Virus record (IMG/VR): IMGVR_UViG_3300027847_001126
Span: 1 to 35,290 of that record
From: a virus
DNA length: 35,290 nucleotides
Strand: one strand, 5' to 3'
Part shown: piece by piece, positions 21,301 through 27,930 of the stretch
Numbering within the stretch: the first letter of the stretch is position 1
How the letters are laid out: every line of letters starts with the position of its first letter
The notes under the pieces: generated by a model
Database searches by the model: none
The model's input: only the letters and a program-made list of their open reading frames with translations
What the model was told of the DNA's origin: nothing
Position numbers and translations under genes: made by a program

Positions 21301-21498
21301 TCTGTTAATTCATTAAATGAAGATGATTTTAAAGAATTTTTATATAGATCCCCCGGTGATTCAATTGATTATGTAGATGATAATGGAACGAATTATAAGA
21401 AGTTTAAAACCTTCGCAATTAAAGTATGTTTACTTTCAACTAGTACATTAGATGTACCAAGAGTGAAAGATTTAAGAGCAATAGCATTAGATGAATAA
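15367..21498 (+). CDS. Giant virion structural protein, DUF4815-like, 2043 aa
   Basis: The start (FNIAPYYDDYDKNKNFHRIL, then RPGFAVQARELTQLQTILQ) is a hallmark of a family of large structural proteins of marine and other myophages (DUF4815-like). Further recognisable parts are RYTMRDIGKLEKRIENLEYY near 1040, RRGITSKNIPDSIKRSLGNKV near 1272, a FVAKGMKPSTNVAIFFDGT stretch near 1318, DPLTQTFIVNKSNYVEGVFV near 1536, and VQIRPLINGLPS near 1579. An SGAKGLVI module (about 101-160) and an NAGANYTST/AGGSSYTGSP pair (about 1837-1890) are shared with neighbours. The start is GTG at 15367, shortly after AGAAAGAG. Its place right after gp8 suggests a baseplate-attached arm or fibre base, in a role comparable to T4 gp9-gp10; that is inference. 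I am sure it is a structural protein, not of its exact role. Confidence 0.75.
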   Translation: MSGVKTNFNIAPYYDDYDKNKNFHRILFRPGFAVQARELTQLQTILQEQVSRFGDNIFKEGSKVFGGDVTLNNQVNSLKLESAFDNADVAVTNFAQKTITGGTSGAKGLVIQAEPGTVSDQPTLLFSKLGGGDFIDGETISTLEGVPWQANTVSLSGTAGIAAAQNTASIASISEGAFYISGFFVVVQDQTISLDKYSNSPTKRIGLLATEEIVQTDDDPSILDNAQGTANYAAPGADRFAINLTLAALDIVTETVGADGTTTVTSDTISEFAGEKFIELTRVELGVKTTETKYPLYAEIEKTMARRTFDESGSYTVRPFGIQLKDHITGNNSLISAGLEAGKAYVKGYEYESIATRYVDVEKGRDTAAISDYIVAADYGNSLYLNKVLGTFDISKHELVDLHCCDAAVVNSAIGDSNALEKYNQTKMGTARVRSFDWEQADLVTSNTTHYHSVYSTRIYDIRLNKTINAQVSGEGDDLITIGMPADKTSYANGAYKGATLTVNTTLAGASTSDVVTIAEYIAIGSQHKAISNTALSQKVQSNSTFSISFKFQDLGSLIVKHGAKSQLTEANSSCVVKTTQANIDKLSRFNNDPEGTALLAGTSKNSLIFQLPFSPLASIPDGITYTYKTFQSVSVPIAGTTTVSTATGSFIGTGSLPASTAKELYSVVVKTIDNPSNPPIDNVTGEELTEGQILEFSSATGRTATIDSASQTTLNLNSKNGAYQVEILSTIRTANASPRSKTLTIGNTTNLSSNTDISKGQVHFILPNKQAGKKDNLMISDVFNLVYVIDSGDKSAAVTSTHLAALRDITSTTAKNITANYELDNGQRDNYYDHASIILKPGAAGPIGQMLVIVDHFSNPALDPPIQDALAGYFSVQSYADVGANTGYHYGLNGVKREGLNFDKIPSFTSPTTGEEIQLRDSIDFRPSRYSANNDKGSNTTNDLTSNNSAFPSSQLGAAGGTPDPEYTLQFNTNYYLGRKDKLVLSKDRVFRVLKGVPSREPITPPDDDDSITLYTLTIPPYTFNTGDIKTKYIDNRRYTMRDIGKLEKRIENLEYYTALSMLEKEAAATSISGGSTKDSLFNPAGDRFKNGILVDGFKGHSIGDVINTDYLCSIDIEKNELRPPFKADAFSFQLSKGSSNNISYHLPGPELATLPFTTANLVNQPLASSYKAINPYALAQFSGGIKTFPDSDVWYDSSIRPEVLVNLEGVNDNWQFGAVNGGHGSQWDDWTKIWTGEQINPEPEISVKDAGATSGGIRKATLISQGQTRRGITSKNIPDSIKRSLGNKVADISMTFWMKPHLLKSQYAPDDDRIYFVAKGMKPSTNVAIFFDGTNVTANVYPMPFLVLNAVDTAKHLIQGETLSEGANVCQIIMPEKTTSGGTATGYIKVIKAHDQNGDNADIDQTFSPSTTTILSSNSGISAVVSNRTVPTKGQASYMTTNLAGSFAGVLSLPKAAHKAGERLLRVTDEVNDKVANSTMAAECTFHVRGLLDGREATSISTRPSTSRREDVTNENVITSVTSRVEGSQGWMDPLTQTFIVNKSNYVEGVFVKSVDLFFRQKATANSSTPQLPVTVQIRPLINGLPSCGTILPFAEASLKPESIQTTVSAPEAANALHVTTFEFPAPVYLTGDEYALVIISNSSEYQLWTGIQGLNPLSTAAISPNFRIPKQPNVEDLYLPTNAGVVNKSPGEALMMRINRCHFTTMNEGNIILMSNSTSQSAATSNVFADVYKLNTSIMQFDSSTVGFSYKTSNTAGSYISTNYVAGERDKNVYPTERIMMPANTANSFSCLVGIRSTSKFVSPVIDISRFSLITLENDVDNAAIANSQVYVINAGANYTSTAVATVDGGNGTGALIDLTITSGEITAATVSAGGSSYTGSPTITVTDPAHTGENFCNIVISSELDSQGGPINTKYITRKVNLEDGFEAEDLKVIVNAYKPESAKIHVYAKVLSPDDTESFDDRGYIQLEQETATSVNSLNEDDFKEFLYRSPGDSIDYVDDNGTNYKKFKTFAIKVCLLSTSTLDVPRVKDLRAIALDE

Positions 21499-21748
21499 AA
21501 ATATCCAAACAGAAGATCCGAGATTTGTTAGAGACGTACATTCTAAAGCTCTATTAAATACGGATAAAGATGCCCTAAATAAACATAGATTGGAGCGCAT
21601 GGCTGCAGCTAAACTAAAAGCGCAGCATGATGAAGCGCGCGAAACACAAGCCGCACATCATAAACAACTCCAAGAATTAAAGTCTACTGTGGATAAAATT
21701 GAAAAATTAATACATAAAGTTTTAGAAAAGGATAACAATGGCAGCTAA
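21491..21748 (+). CDS. Small conserved coiled-coil protein, 85 aa
   Basis: The ATG lies inside the end of the preceding gene (8-base overlap) and the stop lies 11 bases into the next gene, so all three are translated as a linked block. The N-terminus reads DPRFVRDVHSKALLNTDKDAL, which resembles a small protein family found between structural genes of many T4-like marine phages (pattern PxFVRDxxSxAhhNTD). The rest is a charged helix with a coiled-coil pattern, ending LQELKSTVDKIEKLIHKVL. No catalytic motif is visible. It may be a virion-assembly or scaffold factor, but the function is unknown. Confidence 0.75.
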   Translation: MNKNIQTEDPRFVRDVHSKALLNTDKDALNKHRLERMAAAKLKAQHDEARETQAAHHKQLQELKSTVDKIEKLIHKVLEKDNNGS

Positions 21749-23273
21749 CGTAGCTTTATCAGATACGTTTGACTTATGGAGAACGCGTACTAATCAACTA
21801 TTAATGTACACTCAAATTCAGGGTGGCAAAGATGTTGTACACGTTTCTAATACTACTAATGCAACATCAACTACGACGGGTGCGATAACTTCAAACGGTG
21901 GTATTGGAATTTTGGAATCGGCTGTTGTTGGCGGTAGTGTTCTCATAAACACAAATTTAACTGTAGATAAAGATGTAGTAATAACAGGAAATACTGATAT
22001 CGGTGATACTTCTGCTGATACATTAACAATTAGTGCAAGAATAGATGCTGATGTAATTCCTTATACCGATGAAGCTAGAAATTTTGGTAATAGTACTTGG
22101 AGATGGGGAACAGTTCATGTAGGAGGCATTGCAGGATCAAATTCTTCCGCTTCATTACATATACCAGTAGGATCTAGTGCAGAAAGAGCCGGAGGAACAG
22201 GTTCAATTAGATGGAATACAACATTAAGTAGATTTGAAGGAAATACTGGTAGTTCTTTTTATCCTTTAGCTCAACCAGAAGATCAAGATGGCGATACAAA
22301 TATTACTACAGATAATGGTAGTGATGAAGATATAATCAGATTTTTTACTGGTAATTCTATAACTGAATCTACCGAGCGAATGAATCTGGGAACTTCAGGT
22401 AATCTCGCAATCGGTACGGGTTCCACAACCGGCGATGCACAACTTCAAGTTAGCGGCACTGTAAACGTTGGCGGGACTACGAATTTTGGAAATAGAGTTA
22501 ATATAAGAGGAAATACTTATATCTATGATTCAGCCGAGTGGTGTAATGTTGCACCTTCTAGTTGGTTTCATATACATTCTCCAGATACTACCATCGATTC
22601 CGAAAACGTTATTATTACTGGTAATTTAGTTGTTCAAGGTACTAGAACTTATAATGATACAACAGTTACAGTTACTGAAGATAAAACTTTTGTAATTGGT
22701 TTAGCTGGAAACGTTTATAGTGATAGTGATGCCTCTTCTGGTACTATTACTTCGCAAAGAAATAATGCTACTGAAAATCACGGATTATCAGTTTCAGATA
22801 AAGTTTTTATTGTGGTTGCCGGTACTTCTGGTTTAACAGATGAAGGAATTTATATAGTTGCAACAGTACCAACAGTTACAACATTTACATTAACAGGTTA
22901 TTCTGGCACCGGAACGTTTGATTGGGCTAAATGTCATACCGATGCACAAGCTAGTGGCGGAGGTCTAGTTATACCTGCTACAACTAAACATTCATTTACA
23001 TATGAAAGTTCTCTTAGCGCATGGTTAGTATCAGATGGTGGAAAAGTCAACGGAGCTTTTCAGGTAACTGGTACATCAGATTTTGATGGAGATTTAGATA
23101 TTGATGCCGACGTTGTTCATGATGGAACTTTTACCCATGCAGGGACATTCAAAACTACTGCAGATACTACCGCAGCAGCAAATTATTTTTTGAAGAGTGC
23201 GGATGCTGCTGGAACAAGTTCTTGGGTAGCATTTGGAATTTATGACTCATCCGGAACAAGACTCGGACCTTAA
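21738..23273 (+). CDS. Tail-fibre-like virion protein, 511 aa
   Basis: The protein starts with a short helix (SDTFDLWRTRTNQLL) and then runs as a Thr/Asn/Gly-rich, beta-repeat protein. It includes GNTDIGDTSADTLTI, a DEARNFGNSTWRWGTVHVG segment (about 112-130) of the kind seen in phage fibre proteins, and later VTGTSDFDGDLDIDADV and FTHAGTF. The middle (about 315-415) has a VTEDKTFVIGLAG part typical of trimeric fibre shafts. The N-terminal helix plus repetitive shaft suits a fibre anchored at the baseplate. There is no recognisable chaperone or endosialidase domain at the C-terminus. The start overlaps the small upstream gene by 11 bases. It is a fibre or fibre-like protein; which T4 fibre it replaces is unknown. 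Confidence 0.7.
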   Translation: MAANVALSDTFDLWRTRTNQLLMYTQIQGGKDVVHVSNTTNATSTTTGAITSNGGIGILESAVVGGSVLINTNLTVDKDVVITGNTDIGDTSADTLTISARIDADVIPYTDEARNFGNSTWRWGTVHVGGIAGSNSSASLHIPVGSSAERAGGTGSIRWNTTLSRFEGNTGSSFYPLAQPEDQDGDTNITTDNGSDEDIIRFFTGNSITESTERMNLGTSGNLAIGTGSTTGDAQLQVSGTVNVGGTTNFGNRVNIRGNTYIYDSAEWCNVAPSSWFHIHSPDTTIDSENVIITGNLVVQGTRTYNDTTVTVTEDKTFVIGLAGNVYSDSDASSGTITSQRNNATENHGLSVSDKVFIVVAGTSGLTDEGIYIVATVPTVTTFTLTGYSGTGTFDWAKCHTDAQASGGGLVIPATTKHSFTYESSLSAWLVSDGGKVNGAFQVTGTSDFDGDLDIDADVVHDGTFTHAGTFKTTADTTAAANYFLKSADAAGTSSWVAFGIYDSSGTRLGP

Positions 23274-23292
23274 TTAAAAACGATGAAAACAA

Positions 23293-24696
23293 ATGGCATC
23301 ACCATTAAAAGTTTACAATTCTGGATCGGCTGTTCAAGTAATGACCGAAGCAGAAATCGACAGTATGATAGTACCTCTTGTTCTGCAAGAGTTTGCGTCT
23401 AATAATGTTTATAATGTAAGAGGAAATTGTACCGCGTATGCTAATAATGATGGCAACGTCGGTTCCTTTGATAATAGATACAGAGACGATGACGTAGGTG
23501 ATCATCCTATTTCCGCATCGAATTTTACCACAACCACTTGGTCTATCCAACAAGAACAATCCAACGCTGCTAGTACAGCTAACGTAATCTATCCAACAAA
23601 ACTTATTGTTTCAGGCAATAAACTTCAGCAAATGAACTTTGCGGATTTAATAGCTACTATTCTAGCTAGAGTTTCTAATAATTGGAGAACTAATTTATAT
23701 CCTGTAGGAGGTTATTATTTCGGCCCTGCCGCGCCCGATGCAGATACATGGATTTATACTGGCGACGCTGTAACAGAAACTTATAGACAAGCTGGTGCTG
23801 ATAGTGAAATTGTTTATAGGTTATGGAGAAAAACTGCCCCCAATACAACTTCTGGTGATCGGCCTATTTATAATAGGCCAGGTAATGATGGTGTTCAGGA
23901 AATGACTGATGCTGATATTAAATCATTAGCGGCGGAGTGGAGAAATTATTTGATGAATAGCAGTGTCGGAGAAGATATTGGTTATTATAAATTAGTAGTT
24001 GGCACTTCAACCCCGACTCCCGGAACATGGGTTCAAACCGGTGCTTATACAGATTATCTAACAGATACTGGCGATGTAATTTATTCCCAAGGATATGAAG
24101 GAATATATTCTCAAATGTATGAAGGAATATATTCAGGACAATATTTAGGATTATATTCTGGACAATTTACAGGTATATATTCTGGACAATTTACAGGTAT
24201 ATATTCAGGTCAATTCACTGGACTTTTTTCACGTGGTTATGAAGGTTTTTATTCGCAAGGATATTCCGGTGGATATGCAGGTGGTTATCAAGGTCCTTAT
24301 CAAGGTGGATATACAACCGCATATACTGTAACATATGGGTCTGGAAGTGAAGCTCCTAATCCTCAAGCTTCTTCGGAAGGTGGTTCATTTTCTCATACAT
24401 ATTCTGGAGTTTATTCTGGAATTTTTTCAGGTACATTTTCTGGACAATATTCTAATCAATTTGCTGGATTTTATTCTAATCAATATGAGGGAATTTATTC
24501 ACAAGGTTTTCAAGGAATATATTCACAGGGATTTGAAGGAATATATTCACAGGGTTTTGAAGGATATTATTCTCAAATGTATGTAGGAATATATTCAGGA
24601 CAATATTCTGGATTTTATAGTAATCAATATACGGGGAGAACTGTATTAGCTTCTTTAGATTCTCAGCCGTATACTTTTTGGAAGAGGATTAACTAA
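23293..24696 (+). CDS. Virion-associated protein with aromatic octapeptide repeats (paralogue A), 467 aa
   Basis: The N-terminal half (1-262) contains two related short units, each led by VQVMTEAEID (about residue 15) or VQEMTDADIK (about 200), with KLVVGTSTPTPGTWVQTGAY near the end of the half. From residue 264 the protein turns into a repeat of eight residues, Y-S-x-x-Y/F-x-G-x, in two blocks (264-349 and 370-448) separated by the linker PNPQASSEGG. It ends with YTFWKRIN. Aromatic residues at positions 1 and 5 and Gly at 7 dominate. It is adjacent to and overlaps (1 base, TAATG) a paralogue with the same C-terminal plan. Both follow a fibre-like gene, so a fibre tip, adhesin or particle-decoration role is likely, but that is inference. 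Confidence 0.7.
   Translation: MASPLKVYNSGSAVQVMTEAEIDSMIVPLVLQEFASNNVYNVRGNCTAYANNDGNVGSFDNRYRDDDVGDHPISASNFTTTTWSIQQEQSNAASTANVIYPTKLIVSGNKLQQMNFADLIATILARVSNNWRTNLYPVGGYYFGPAAPDADTWIYTGDAVTETYRQAGADSEIVYRLWRKTAPNTTSGDRPIYNRPGNDGVQEMTDADIKSLAAEWRNYLMNSSVGEDIGYYKLVVGTSTPTPGTWVQTGAYTDYLTDTGDVIYSQGYEGIYSQMYEGIYSGQYLGLYSGQFTGIYSGQFTGIYSGQFTGLFSRGYEGFYSQGYSGGYAGGYQGPYQGGYTTAYTVTYGSGSEAPNPQASSEGGSFSHTYSGVYSGIFSGTFSGQYSNQFAGFYSNQYEGIYSQGFQGIYSQGFEGIYSQGFEGYYSQMYVGIYSGQYSGFYSNQYTGRTVLASLDSQPYTFWKRIN
24082..24339 (+). repeat. Octapeptide repeat block 1 of paralogue A
   Basis: Tandem 24-base units encode Y-S-x-x-[YF]-x-G-x. Two units are identical at DNA level (24154-24177 and 24178-24201, encoding YSGQFTGI), and a third at 24202 differs mainly at synonymous positions. 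This pattern suggests recent unit duplication inside an older repeat array. Confidence 0.85.
24400..24636 (+). repeat. Octapeptide repeat block 2 of paralogue A
   Basis: A second array of the same eight-residue unit (for example YSQGFEGI and YSNQFAGF) follows the PNPQASSEG linker. Three near-identical copies of YSQGF-x-GI or -GY lie at about 24496-24570. Confidence 0.8.
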
Positions 24697-26435
24697 TGAG
24701 TAAACCTTGTCGAATATTGCCATTTGGAGCGAATACCGGGCTTGGTTCTAGTGAAACAGGCAATTTGTTTATAGGAAAATTAACAGAAACGGGTTCCGGT
24801 GCTTCAGCGAATGTTGGAGAAATATGGGGAATAAATGAGCATCAGGGTGCCAGTGGTCAAGATACATATAAGAACGATATTGATGCAGGAGACTACTTAG
24901 TAATTAGATATCAAGAATATGGAATGCTCGGCGTTGGGCAGTTCATTAAAGTTACAAATGTTACCGGTACTTTTGGCTCAGCAGTATTAACATTGGAAGA
25001 TGGTGCAGCTCCCGACATTTATAGTTATTTAAATGCGTCCGGCGGAAATTATACTGGTCAAACTGATGTTGAAGTTATTTTTGAAAAAGTAGAAAGTTGG
25101 GGCGTACAGGAAATGACTGTAGACCAAATCGATGAGTCATGTGTTGTTCCTATTTTTGAAAGATGGGGAAGTTATACAAAAGGAACGGCAGGCAATGATT
25201 TTTGGAAGGGCCATGTCCGACCGATTTCTGGCACCAGTGCTACAGCCGGTTTTACTAGTGCTGGATATATAGGTGAAAGATATAGAAGTCCGGACGTTGT
25301 AGGAGATCACCCAGTTGCGAATAATGTATCTATAACTAATGTATTATTAGAATATAATTCCGGCAGTGATCCATATAATGGAACCAGTTTTAATGAAACT
25401 CATGTTGATGATACAGATAGTGTTCCTCCATTTATTAAGGTCGACGGCAGTAATGTCAAAGTTATGACTGAATCAGAAATGGAAGATAGTTCAGATACTG
25501 TAATCGAAAGATGTGTTCAATATTATATTAGTGCAGCTAATACAGTAGGTTCTTATCATATTGGAACATCACCTGGAGATGGAGATACTAGTTCTTGGCA
25601 TAGTGAAACATTTTTTGAAGATAATGTTATATCCTCATCCGGTGCTGCAAATACTACTTATAATCTCTATAGAAAAGAATCTGGTATAACAAGAGGATGG
25701 AGCGGTACTAGATTATTATCAAATGCTAATACAACTTCAAGAGCTGCAAATTCCGTTTATTATTTTGGTGGAACTAATACTGATTATATTGCCGTTGGAA
25801 ATTATCCACGTGCTGCAACAGATGAAGTAATTTATAAACCTATATATCAAGATACTCCTAATCTAAAAGAAACGGCGTATACCGCTGGTATTTCCGGAAC
25901 TTTAACAAATACTGCTAATGATGCAGGAATGCATTTATATTGGCATAAACGTTTATTAAGAAATGTTCTTTCAAAAACAATAGGTACTTATGCATTTGTT
26001 GCCGGCGGTTCCGCGCCTGGATCCGGTACATGGCAAGCCGTAGGAACATGCTCGGATAGATTAACAACCATTGGAGATGTAATTTATTCTCAAGGATATG
26101 AAGGTATCTATTCTGCATCATATGAAGGTATCTATTCTGCTGGGTTTCAAGGGCCATATGAAGGAATTTATTCTTCCGGTTTTCAAGGTGGATATACTTT
26201 TACATATGGGTCTGGAGGAGAATCTCCTAATCCTCAAGCTTCTTCAGAGGGTCCAACATATTCTGGAGTTTATTCTTCTGGCTTTACAGGAATATATTCA
26301 GGAATATATTCTCAGGGCTTTACATCAACATATTCAGGCCAATATTCTGGATTTTATAGTAATCAATATACAGGCACAACAGTTTTTACTGTCCTGGAAC
26401 AAGATGATTATTCTTTCTGGAAAAGAGTAACATAA
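24696..26435 (+). CDS. Virion-associated protein with aromatic octapeptide repeats (paralogue B), 579 aa
   Basis: This paralogue of the preceding protein has a longer N-terminal part (1-460) with units led by VQEMTVDQID (about 141) and VKVMTESEME (about 255). These recall the VQVMTEAEID units of paralogue A, and a GSAPGSGTWQAVG segment parallels its GTSTPTPGTWVQTG. From residue 464 it has YSQGYEGI-type octapeptides, the linker ESPNPQASSEG, more repeats, and the ending YTGTTVFTVL...YSFWKRVT, nearly the same as paralogue A. The array is shorter and less regular. The first 100 residues (LGSSETGNLFIGKL, GDYLVIRYQEYG) differ. The shared C-terminus and variable N-terminus suggest domain shuffling or gene duplication. 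Function is unknown. Confidence 0.7.
   Translation: MSKPCRILPFGANTGLGSSETGNLFIGKLTETGSGASANVGEIWGINEHQGASGQDTYKNDIDAGDYLVIRYQEYGMLGVGQFIKVTNVTGTFGSAVLTLEDGAAPDIYSYLNASGGNYTGQTDVEVIFEKVESWGVQEMTVDQIDESCVVPIFERWGSYTKGTAGNDFWKGHVRPISGTSATAGFTSAGYIGERYRSPDVVGDHPVANNVSITNVLLEYNSGSDPYNGTSFNETHVDDTDSVPPFIKVDGSNVKVMTESEMEDSSDTVIERCVQYYISAANTVGSYHIGTSPGDGDTSSWHSETFFEDNVISSSGAANTTYNLYRKESGITRGWSGTRLLSNANTTSRAANSVYYFGGTNTDYIAVGNYPRAATDEVIYKPIYQDTPNLKETAYTAGISGTLTNTANDAGMHLYWHKRLLRNVLSKTIGTYAFVAGGSAPGSGTWQAVGTCSDRLTTIGDVIYSQGYEGIYSASYEGIYSAGFQGPYEGIYSSGFQGGYTFTYGSGGESPNPQASSEGPTYSGVYSSGFTGIYSGIYSQGFTSTYSGQYSGFYSNQYTGTTVFTVLEQDDYSFWKRVT
26085..26375 (+). repeat. Octapeptide repeat region of paralogue B
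   Basis: Units of the form Y-S-x-x-[YF]-x-G-x run from residue 464 to about 560, interrupted by the PNPQASSEG linker. Some units are shortened to six or four residues (for example YSGVYSSGF and YEGIYSSGF), so the register slips. Confidence 0.75.
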
Positions 26436-26441
26436 ATACAT
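26432..26441 (+). promoter_or_regulatory. Possible late promoter element (ATAAATACAT)
   Basis: The sequence CATAAATACAT at the end of the paralogue B gene matches seven of eight bases of the T4 late promoter -10 element (TATAAATA). The same decamer ATAAATACAT occurs in the next real intergenic gap, before gp13. It lies about 30 bases ahead of the start at 26469. No transcription data; the AT-rich background lowers confidence. Confidence 0.4.
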
Positions 26442-26457
26442 ATAATATTAATATTAT
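26442..26457. other. 16-base perfect AT palindrome in a leader
   Basis: The 16 bases ATAATATTAATATTAT equal their own reverse complement. They lie between the promoter-like decamer and the AAAGGA ribosome-binding site (about 26458-26463) of the gene at 26469. It could be an operator or simply a product of an all-AT spacer. Confidence 0.4.
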
Positions 26458-26468
26458 GAAAGGAAAAA

Positions 26469-27143
26469 ATGGCTGAACAAGAAGTGGCTGAACAAGAAGA
26501 GTGGACACATGATACAATGATTGAGGGCCTGTGGCGCTCAGATCAAAAAAAAGAAATTTCTATTCTTTATGAAAGACAAGATAAATCTAGATACTCTGGA
26601 CAGGCTTTAGAAGATTCACGAGAATGGAAAGATTTTTTTCACAAATTTACATCTGAACAAATTGATGAATTTTCTGAAACTAATAAACAGCAACGCGAAA
26701 TTCAAAATAAAGACAGAGGCCCTAGATCAAATATTAAACAAAGGGATGAAAAACAACGATTTGAAAGAAAAAGAGCTGCAGATGATTTAGAAACTTTATT
26801 CCGAGCTAAATTAGAAGCTTTTGAAATTCCAGAAGTTAGAGATAGTGAAAATAGAGAATTAAGATCCCGAATTAGAAAATCTAAATCATTAACAGAAATT
26901 TCCGCACTAGTTGCGTCTTTTATAACTTTATCTATAATTAGAGTAACTTTATCTGCGGAAGGTCTTTTGGATGAAAGATCTACAGAGGAACCAGCAGCTA
27001 ATACATCAACAATTGAAGCAGTGGCCGATAAGGAAATTGGACAAGAAGAATGGATTAGGACGAAAAAACCCGTATCAGACCCTGATGGGAAAGAGGAAAA
27101 TAATTACTTAGATTCATATCTAAAAAAATCAAATGAGGCATGA
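26469..27143 (+). CDS. Charged protein of unknown function, 224 aa
   Basis: The protein is very hydrophilic and rich in Glu, Arg, Lys and Gln, with a likely helical, coiled-coil centre (about 60-135, including RDEKQRFERKRAADDLETL). One hydrophobic stretch (ISALVASFITLSIIRVTL, about 144-161) could be a single membrane segment or a buried helix. The last 60 residues are acidic and low in complexity (EEPAANTSTIEAVADKEIG). There is an imperfect short repeat at the start (AEQEVAEQEEW). I recognise no family. It lies between the repeat proteins and a glycosyltransferase, with a clear AAAGGA site before ATG at 26469, and its stop overlaps the next gene by 11 bases. Confidence 0.65.
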   Translation: MAEQEVAEQEEWTHDTMIEGLWRSDQKKEISILYERQDKSRYSGQALEDSREWKDFFHKFTSEQIDEFSETNKQQREIQNKDRGPRSNIKQRDEKQRFERKRAADDLETLFRAKLEAFEIPEVRDSENRELRSRIRKSKSLTEISALVASFITLSIIRVTLSAEGLLDERSTEEPAANTSTIEAVADKEIGQEEWIRTKKPVSDPDGKEENNYLDSYLKKSNEA

Positions 27144-27930
27144 TCAGGGTTTTTTATTATGTGCCACTAATTTTAAACCATATCTCACCGCAGCGCAACA
27201 ATTAGCAGATAGCTTAAAAGAATTTGCTCCAAACCATCCAGTAATTTTATATACTGAAGATAAATGGGTATCTGATTCTGGCAATCATATATTCGATGAG
27301 GTTCACGGAGGCATGCCCGCTTCCAATAGAGCCAAATTATTAGCCTTACAACATTCCCCTTTTGATCTTACATGTTATCTTGATTCTGATATGGTATGTA
27401 TCAATCCTAGGGCTCCGGAAATATTTAATGGAATAAAAGATGGATATGATATGGCGTGGACTAAAATCAGAACATATGCTGCTGCTCAAACGTGGTGGGA
27501 TAAGAAAAATTTAAAAGTTCCTCATGGTGGAATGTGTTTATATAGAAAGTCTGAAAGGATGATTTCTTTTATGCAACAATGGTGGGAAAATTGGGTATGG
27601 AAAAGACGGTATGAATGGGATCCAAGATGGGAGGGTAAATATCCTTATTGGGAAACCAGAGGATGGGATCAGTTTCCTCTACATCTAATGTTAGGAGTTA
27701 TAAGACAGGATGATCCATGGTATCGTCCAGATATTAAATGGCACTGGGTATTTGGAGGAGATCCCCCTTGTACTCCTGAAACAAATGATTGGAATACAGG
27801 AGAAGATGCGAAATGGAATTGGATAATAGGATATCACCCAGAAAGAGAAGGCATAGACAGAGATGAAATAGTATTTCATGATTATTCTTGCTTATTATTC
27901 AAAAAACAATATCAAAACGGAAGAATATGA
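27133..27930 (+). CDS. Glycosyltransferase, GT-A fold, DxD type
   Basis: The protein starts GFLLCATNFKPYLTAAQQLADSL, a first strand and helix like those of nucleotide-sugar binding folds, then VILYTED, and has ASNRAKLLAL (63-72) before LTCYLDSDMVCI (79-90). In this last stretch D84-S85-D86 is the metal-binding DxD of GT-A glycosyltransferases. The following GYDMAWTKIR and HGGMCLYRKSE (about 120-130) are typical acceptor-side elements. The C-terminal half is unusually rich in Trp (WWENWVWKRRYEWDPRW). The product probably transfers a sugar from a nucleotide donor, perhaps to a virion protein, to DNA or to a host glycan; the substrate cannot be read. It overlaps the upstream gene by 11 bases and the downstream gene by 4 (ATGA). 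Confidence 0.75.
   Translation: MRHDQGFLLCATNFKPYLTAAQQLADSLKEFAPNHPVILYTEDKWVSDSGNHIFDEVHGGMPASNRAKLLALQHSPFDLTCYLDSDMVCINPRAPEIFNGIKDGYDMAWTKIRTYAAAQTWWDKKNLKVPHGGMCLYRKSERMISFMQQWWENWVWKRRYEWDPRWEGKYPYWETRGWDQFPLHLMLGVIRQDDPWYRPDIKWHWVFGGDPPCTPETNDWNTGEDAKWNWIIGYHPEREGIDRDEIVFHDYSCLLFKKQYQNGRI

Noticed and set aside
24335-24586. Plus-strand frames over the octapeptide arrays (also 26098-26430)
   Set aside because: They are out-of-frame readings of the 24-base repeats, giving artificial Leu/Ile/His-rich strings.
24082-24636. Tandem repeats considered as a CRISPR array
   Set aside because: Units are contiguous 24-base coding repeats with no spacers and stay in frame.
26900-26954. Membrane anchor in the 224-residue protein
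   Set aside because: The hydrophobic stretch is short and contains Arg nearby; not strong enough to call a membrane protein.
27888-27926. Upstream ATG for the first oxygenase
   Set aside because: It would add 13 residues inside the glycosyltransferase end; the ATGA overlap at 27927 is the usual arrangement here.
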